DNA of 64,000 nucleotides from Evansella vedderi (lineage in GTDB: Bacteria; Bacillota; Bacilli; Bacillales; Salisediminibacteriaceae): NCBI RefSeq assembly GCF_030813435.1, contig NZ_JAUSUG010000001.1, forward strand, positions 434,001 to 498,000. The letters run 5' to 3'. The position numbers were made by a program, and so were the translations under genes. How positions within the stretch are numbered: position 1 is the first letter of the stretch; every line of letters starts with the position of its first letter. Positions 60,553 to 64,000 of the stretch are shown piece by piece. The notes beneath the pieces were generated by a model, which ran no database searches, was not told where the DNA came from, and saw only the letters and a list, made by a program, of their open reading frames with translations.

Positions 60553-60630
60553 ATTTAGGTTTCTTTCTGGAAAGACCAACTGTTGGTTTAAAGGTTTATA
60601 TAATGTTGCATGGGTTTGTTGCATTTTATA

Positions 60631-60750
60631 AAAGCTTGGAGGAGTGGAAGGCGGCGACTCCAGCGGGAAAAGCAACGGCTGAAGACCCCGGAGGGTGGGG
60701 TTCCCGAGGAGGCTGAAGCGTTGCCCGCGGAAAGCGTCCGCCTGTAGCGT
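60631..60750 (+). repeat. GC-rich dispersed repeat, copy 3 (fullest)
   Basis: AAAGCTTGGAGGAGTGGAAG, GGCGGCGACTCCAGCGGG, CGGCTGAAGACCCCGGAG, CGAGGAGGCTGAAGCGTTG, CCCGCGGAAAGCGTCCGCC, TGTAGCG. Most complete of three copies; GCGGAAAGCGTCCGC can fold on itself. Confidence 0.88.
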
Positions 60751-60825
60751 TCCTTATTAATACAGTGATTTCTAGGTTTTCAGAAGGCTATTTTTGCAAG
60801 GTTAGCGGGGGGAGTCCCTTGCTGC

Positions 60826-61119
60826 CTATAATGTGAGGCTGATGTCTCCATCTTCCGTAATTTCCACTGTGGAGTAGCTTTCGAAAGTGTTCGGGTCGGT
60901 GATTTCATGTTCTTCCACTTTTGCAAAGCTCTCCATATAATTTTGATACACTTCTGGGTCTTTAATGAGATGATAGTAGTGTACCATCTTTCCTTCAATA
61001 ATGTCTGTTCCCCTTAGGGAAAACCTGTTCCCGTATTGGTCCTTGAACCATTTTCGAGCTTCCACATGGTTTTGAAAATTTGGCATTTCATCGCTTATAT
61101 GTGTTATGTCAAAGTTCAC
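60826..61119 (-). CDS. Hypothetical protein, 97 aa
   Basis: Small soluble acidic protein (MNFDITHISDEMPNFQNHVEARKWFKDQYG...). No recognised family. GTG start with an excellent AAAGGAGGAG ribosome site 7 bases upstream makes it a credible gene. Its 3' side lies next to the GC-rich repeat. Confidence 0.78.
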   Translation of the reverse strand: MNFDITHISDEMPNFQNHVEARKWFKDQYGNRFSLRGTDIIEGKMVHYYHLIKDPEVYQNYMESFAKVEEHEITDPNTFESYSTVEITEDGDISLTL

Positions 61120-61361
61120 AAAATCACTCCTCCTTTATCATCATCTTGAATAGTATGTCACCATTTTTTCCATAAAATCCAACTCGTTAACTTGGTACTA
61201 ACCACCCACTTTATCCAAATTTATTCTGCATTTAAATTGTAAAAAAGAAAATGCTAAAAGTAGCAAATCTCTCATACATCTTTGTTTTTTGCTAATTACA
61301 ACGGAAGTTTCCATTGTTTTTAAAGAAGTTTTGAATTTTACCATAGTGGAAGGGAGCGAAA

Positions 61362-62213
61362 ATGATGTTAGGATTTTTAACGTTTCTTTTATTTATAGCA
61401 CTCGTTGCTGGGATTATTGCTTTAATCAAAGGTAACTTGAAAATCTTTAGAATTCCGAACAGGAAAACAGCGTTAATTGTCATTGCTGCGTCCTTCATCC
61501 TAATGCTGGTCTTCGTAGGTATGATGGGTGATCCGGAAGTGGCAGGAGACGAAACCCCTCTAGAAGAGGGAGAATTAGTGGACGAAGAAGAGGAAGAAGA
61601 GGAGGAAGAAGAACCTCCTGAAGAGGAACCGGAGGAAGAGGAGGAAGAACCTGAGCCGGAACCTGAGCCCGAACCAGAACCTGAACCAGTTCCGGACCCG
61701 ATTAGTTATTCTGGAAGTGGAGACGATGTGATTATAATTGAACAGCCGGAAGAAGGACCGGTTGTATTACGAATTAGTGGAAATTCAGAAAGCAGACACT
61801 TTGCCGTTACAGGTTTTGACGAAAATGATAACCGAACCAATTTATTCGTTAACACAACAGATCCATATGAAGGAATCACCTTAGACCCAGGCGGCACAAC
61901 CAGAATGTTAGAAATTAGTGCACAAGGACCTTGGGAAATAGAATCCTTATCCATGCGTTCCTTAAGAGAACTTGAAAGCCCAGGATCCATCGAAGGAACA
62001 GGTGATGAAGTAATTCTCGTTTCCGGAAGTACCAGCTTAGCGACGGTAGAAGGAAATGCAGGGGGAAGGCATTTTGCCGTAACGGGATATAATCCTAACC
62101 GAAACCTAATGGTGAACACTACGGATCCATATGAAGGAAGAGTTCGAGTAGATAGCAATACCTTTCTAATCGAAATCACCGCTGTGGGAGATTGGTCAAT
62201 AAATATGGAATAG
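61362..62213 (+). CDS. Membrane protein with acidic Glu/Pro linker and duplicated beta domain
   Basis: A 283-aa protein. Two N-terminal membrane helices (about residues 2-22 and 33-52), an extreme Glu-rich stretch then alternating Pro/Glu (~62-112), and two tandem copies of a ~75-residue beta domain at the surface: both contain HFAVTG(F/Y), N..VNTTDPYEG and end in I(S/T)A.G.W.I. Glu/Pro linkers are common as wall-spanning spacers. I do not know a name for the duplicated domain. GAAGGGAGCG precedes the ATG. A very long nested hairpin follows. Confidence 0.8.
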   Translation: MMLGFLTFLLFIALVAGIIALIKGNLKIFRIPNRKTALIVIAASFILMLVFVGMMGDPEVAGDETPLEEGELVDEEEEEEEEEEPPEEEPEEEEEEPEPEPEPEPEPEPVPDPISYSGSGDDVIIIEQPEEGPVVLRISGNSESRHFAVTGFDENDNRTNLFVNTTDPYEGITLDPGGTTRMLEISAQGPWEIESLSMRSLRELESPGSIEGTGDEVILVSGSTSLATVEGNAGGRHFAVTGYNPNRNLMVNTTDPYEGRVRVDSNTFLIEITAVGDWSINME

Positions 62214-62218
62214 CGAAA

Positions 62219-62318
62219 GTCCACTGAAAAAGAGTGATACTTGAGGCCACTGAAAAAGGACGTTTTTCCCTTTTTCAGTGGCCTCTGATACTTATCTTTT
62301 TCGGTGGACTTTTTTTTG
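62219..62318 (+). terminator. Nested double-hairpin terminator, ~100 nt
   Basis: Outer arms GTCCACTGAAAAAGA (62219-62233) / TCTTTTTCGGTGGAC (62295-62309); inner arms GAGGCCACTGAAAAAGG (62243-62259) / CCTTTTTCAGTGGCCTC (62269-62285); T8 at the end. CCACTGAAAAAG occurs in both left arms. Confidence 0.88.
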
Positions 62319-62442
62319 ATGGAGATCAATCGAACATTTTTCAAATTCACACATTTCCGATATAATAGAAATAATAGTTTCGCTTTCCGAAATATTTTTT
62401 CGAGCGAAAAATCTATTTTTTTCAAAAAGAAAGGGGAATTTG

Positions 62443-64000
62443 ATGACGAAGACATTAACGCGCGCAGAAGTACCTGTAGAACAAACGTGGAATCTAAACG
62501 ACTTATTTGAATCGACAGAAGCTTGGAACGAGGAACTAGAGGCGGTACAAAAAGACATCACCACTGTCACGCAATTTAAAGGCTGCCTTGGTGATTCCGC
62601 AAAAACCTTGTTAGATTGCCTCTTGGCAAAGGATGCCTTACAGGAGCGAGTGGTCCGTGTCATGACCTATGCACATCTTCAACAATCGGGAGATGGGACA
62701 AACCCAGAGTACCAAGGGAATTCCGCACGAGTAGGGTCTCTCATGTCCAACATCTCAGCAAGCACATCCTTTATTGACTCTGAAATTCTAGCCCTTCCAG
62801 ATGGAACAGTGGAAAAATACACGGAGGAAGAACCGGGCTTAAAGGAATTCAGCAAAACTCTTACAGATTTACTAGAAACGAAACCTCATAAACTATCACC
62901 TGACGCAGAGGAAGTGTTAGCTGCTTTCGGTGAAGTTCATGGAGCACCATACATGATTTACGAGCGAAGCCGAACTTCCGACATGAAGTTTTCCAGTTTC
63001 ACCACGGACGACGGGAAAGAGCATCCATTAACCTTCAATTCCTTCCCGAAATATGAAGGGTCAGCCGATACGGAGCTTCGCCGTAAAGCTTATGACTCCT
63101 TTGTGAATACACTCAAGCAGTACAAGAACACTTATGGGGCCACTTACGCTACAGAGGTGAAAAAACAAGTGGTGGAGGCAAAGCTTCGTGGATACGATTC
63201 AGCAACGGACATGCTCCTCCATGAACAGCAAGTAACACCAAAAATGTACCACAACCAGCTGGATACAATTCAAAGAGAACTTGCTCCACATATGCGCCGA
63301 TTGGCTAAGCTTAAGCAGCGCGTGTTAGGCTTGGAAAAAATGTATTTCTGCGACTTGAAGGCGCCATTGGACCCAGAATTTGATCCTCCAGTTACGTATG
63401 AAGAAGCATCTAAACATGTGTTGGAGTCTCTGGAGATCATGGGACCAGAATACATTGAAATCATGGAACGTGGATTGGCTGATCGCTGGGTCGACCTGGC
63501 AGACAACGTTGGGAAACGCTCAGGGGCATTCTGCTCTAGTCCATATGGCGTTCATCCGTACATTTTAATGACGTGGCACGATTCCATGAGAAATACGTTC
63601 ACCCTTGCTCACGAGTTAGGCCACGCTGGTCACTTCGCATTAGCAGGCCGCTATCAGCGCATTTCCAACACTCGACCGTCACGTTATTTCATTGAAGCAC
63701 CATCTACCATGAACGAGATGCTCCTGAGCCAAAAGATTTTAGCCGAGTCCAATGACGAGCGCATGCGCCGCTGGGTCATTCTCCAATCACTAGGGACGTA
63801 CTACCACAATTTTGTGACCCATGTCTTGGAAGGGGAGCTCCAGCGCCGCGTTTACAACCTTGCCCATGAAGGAACGCCAATCACGGCCAACATCCTTTCT
63901 GAGCAAAAAACAGCGCTGTTGTCTGACTTCTGGGGAGACGCCGTGGAAATGGACGAGGGAGCCGGCTTAACATGGATGCGCCAGCCACACTACTACATGG
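62443..64000 (+). CDS. pepF: Oligoendopeptidase F (M3 family), 3' partial
   Basis: Cytosolic zinc peptidase that digests short peptides. The frame starts at ATG 62443 (GAAAGGGGAATTTG upstream) and stays open to the window edge, 519 codons of about 600. N-terminus TRAEVPVEQTWNLNDLF is typical of PepF; the zinc motif HELGHAGH (HExxH) is encoded near 63610-63633, and the frame continues through NEMLLSQKIL. It has its own start region directly after the nested terminator. Confidence 0.95.
   Translation, partial: MTKTLTRAEVPVEQTWNLNDLFESTEAWNEELEAVQKDITTVTQFKGCLGDSAKTLLDCLLAKDALQERVVRVMTYAHLQQSGDGTNPEYQGNSARVGSLMSNISASTSFIDSEILALPDGTVEKYTEEEPGLKEFSKTLTDLLETKPHKLSPDAEEVLAAFGEVHGAPYMIYERSRTSDMKFSSFTTDDGKEHPLTFNSFPKYEGSADTELRRKAYDSFVNTLKQYKNTYGATYATEVKKQVVEAKLRGYDSATDMLLHEQQVTPKMYHNQLDTIQRELAPHMRRLAKLKQRVLGLEKMYFCDLKAPLDPEFDPPVTYEEASKHVLESLEIMGPEYIEIMERGLADRWVDLADNVGKRSGAFCSSPYGVHPYILMTWHDSMRNTFTLAHELGHAGHFALAGRYQRISNTRPSRYFIEAPSTMNEMLLSQKILAESNDERMRRWVILQSLGTYYHNFVTHVLEGELQRRVYNLAHEGTPITANILSEQKTALLSDFWGDAVEMDEGAGLTWMRQPHYYM

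Noticed and set aside
1-64000. Prophage, insertion sequence, integrase attachment site, rRNA or tRNA
   Set aside because: No transposase, integrase, phage structural gene, tRNA cloverleaf or rRNA segment was recognised anywhere in the window.

Overview
The window is a chromosomal segment of a low-GC Gram-positive spore-former of the family Bacillaceae, possibly from the alkaliphilic or halophilic lineages. Evidence: strong AAGGAGG-type ribosome sites with ATG/GTG/TTG starts, Rho-independent terminators after most units, and Bacillus-type gene families (RsiX, Vpr, CtaA, RNase J, LtaS-type sulfatase, DUF421/DUF4363, UPF0316, NupC, PepF). I see no rRNA, tRNA, prophage, insertion sequence or CRISPR array. 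The species cannot be named from the sequence alone.

Region 1 (1-15.0 kb) is the striking part: a cyclic-di-GMP signalling island. After a partial class V aminotransferase and two small unknown genes come a chemoreceptor-like protein, a degenerate-GGDEF/EAL/histidine-kinase fusion, a PilZ-type c-di-GMP binding protein and a PAS-GGDEF diguanylate cyclase. The cyclase gene is followed by a c-di-GMP-I (GEMM) riboswitch with its own terminator. Behind it lies a tight six-gene operon: HATPase switch kinase, HAMP sensor without an output domain, STAS antagonist, PP2C phosphatase, FapA-type DUF342 protein and a second STAS protein. A second c-di-GMP-I riboswitch with terminator precedes an EAL phosphodiesterase gene that is frameshifted near its 3' end. 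The layout reads as a circuit in which c-di-GMP made and destroyed locally controls a partner-switching module.

Region 2 (15.0-28.6 kb) carries an orphan RsiX-like anti-sigma factor behind a sigma-X-type promoter, a dicarboxylate/amino-acid symporter, a TauE exporter, a Gfo/Idh/MocA oxidoreductase, a two-gene envelope unit (zinc-ribbon/TPR protein plus a PDZ-less HtrA-like protease), a Xaa-Pro peptidase, an LTA-synthase-like sulfatase, an M28 peptidase and an M50-type protein.

Region 3 (28.6-46.6 kb) holds two composite copies and one single copy of an intergenic element built on five 21-bp CTATCGA units, a lipoprotein, a ZTP riboswitch controlling a phosphoglycerate dehydrogenase, a YczE-type membrane protein, a nucleotidyltransferase, heme A synthase, an M14 carboxypeptidase, a phosphodiester glycosidase-like lipoprotein, a lytic transglycosylase, the Vpr-type protease, an asparaginase gene broken by a 4-bp duplication, an RNase J paralogue and an unusual GIY-YIG/Sel1/EF-Tu-like fusion.

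Region 4 (46.6-64 kb) is mostly transport and housekeeping: LVIVD-repeat protein, UPF0316, SulP without STAS, membrane-anchored GDPD, YdjM-like, VOC, NupC, VanZ, MFS, a second kind of 21-bp array (ten units), the divergent DUF421/DUF4363 pair, a Cof-type HAD phosphatase, a duplicated-domain surface protein with a nested hairpin terminator, and the start of oligoendopeptidase F, cut by the window end.
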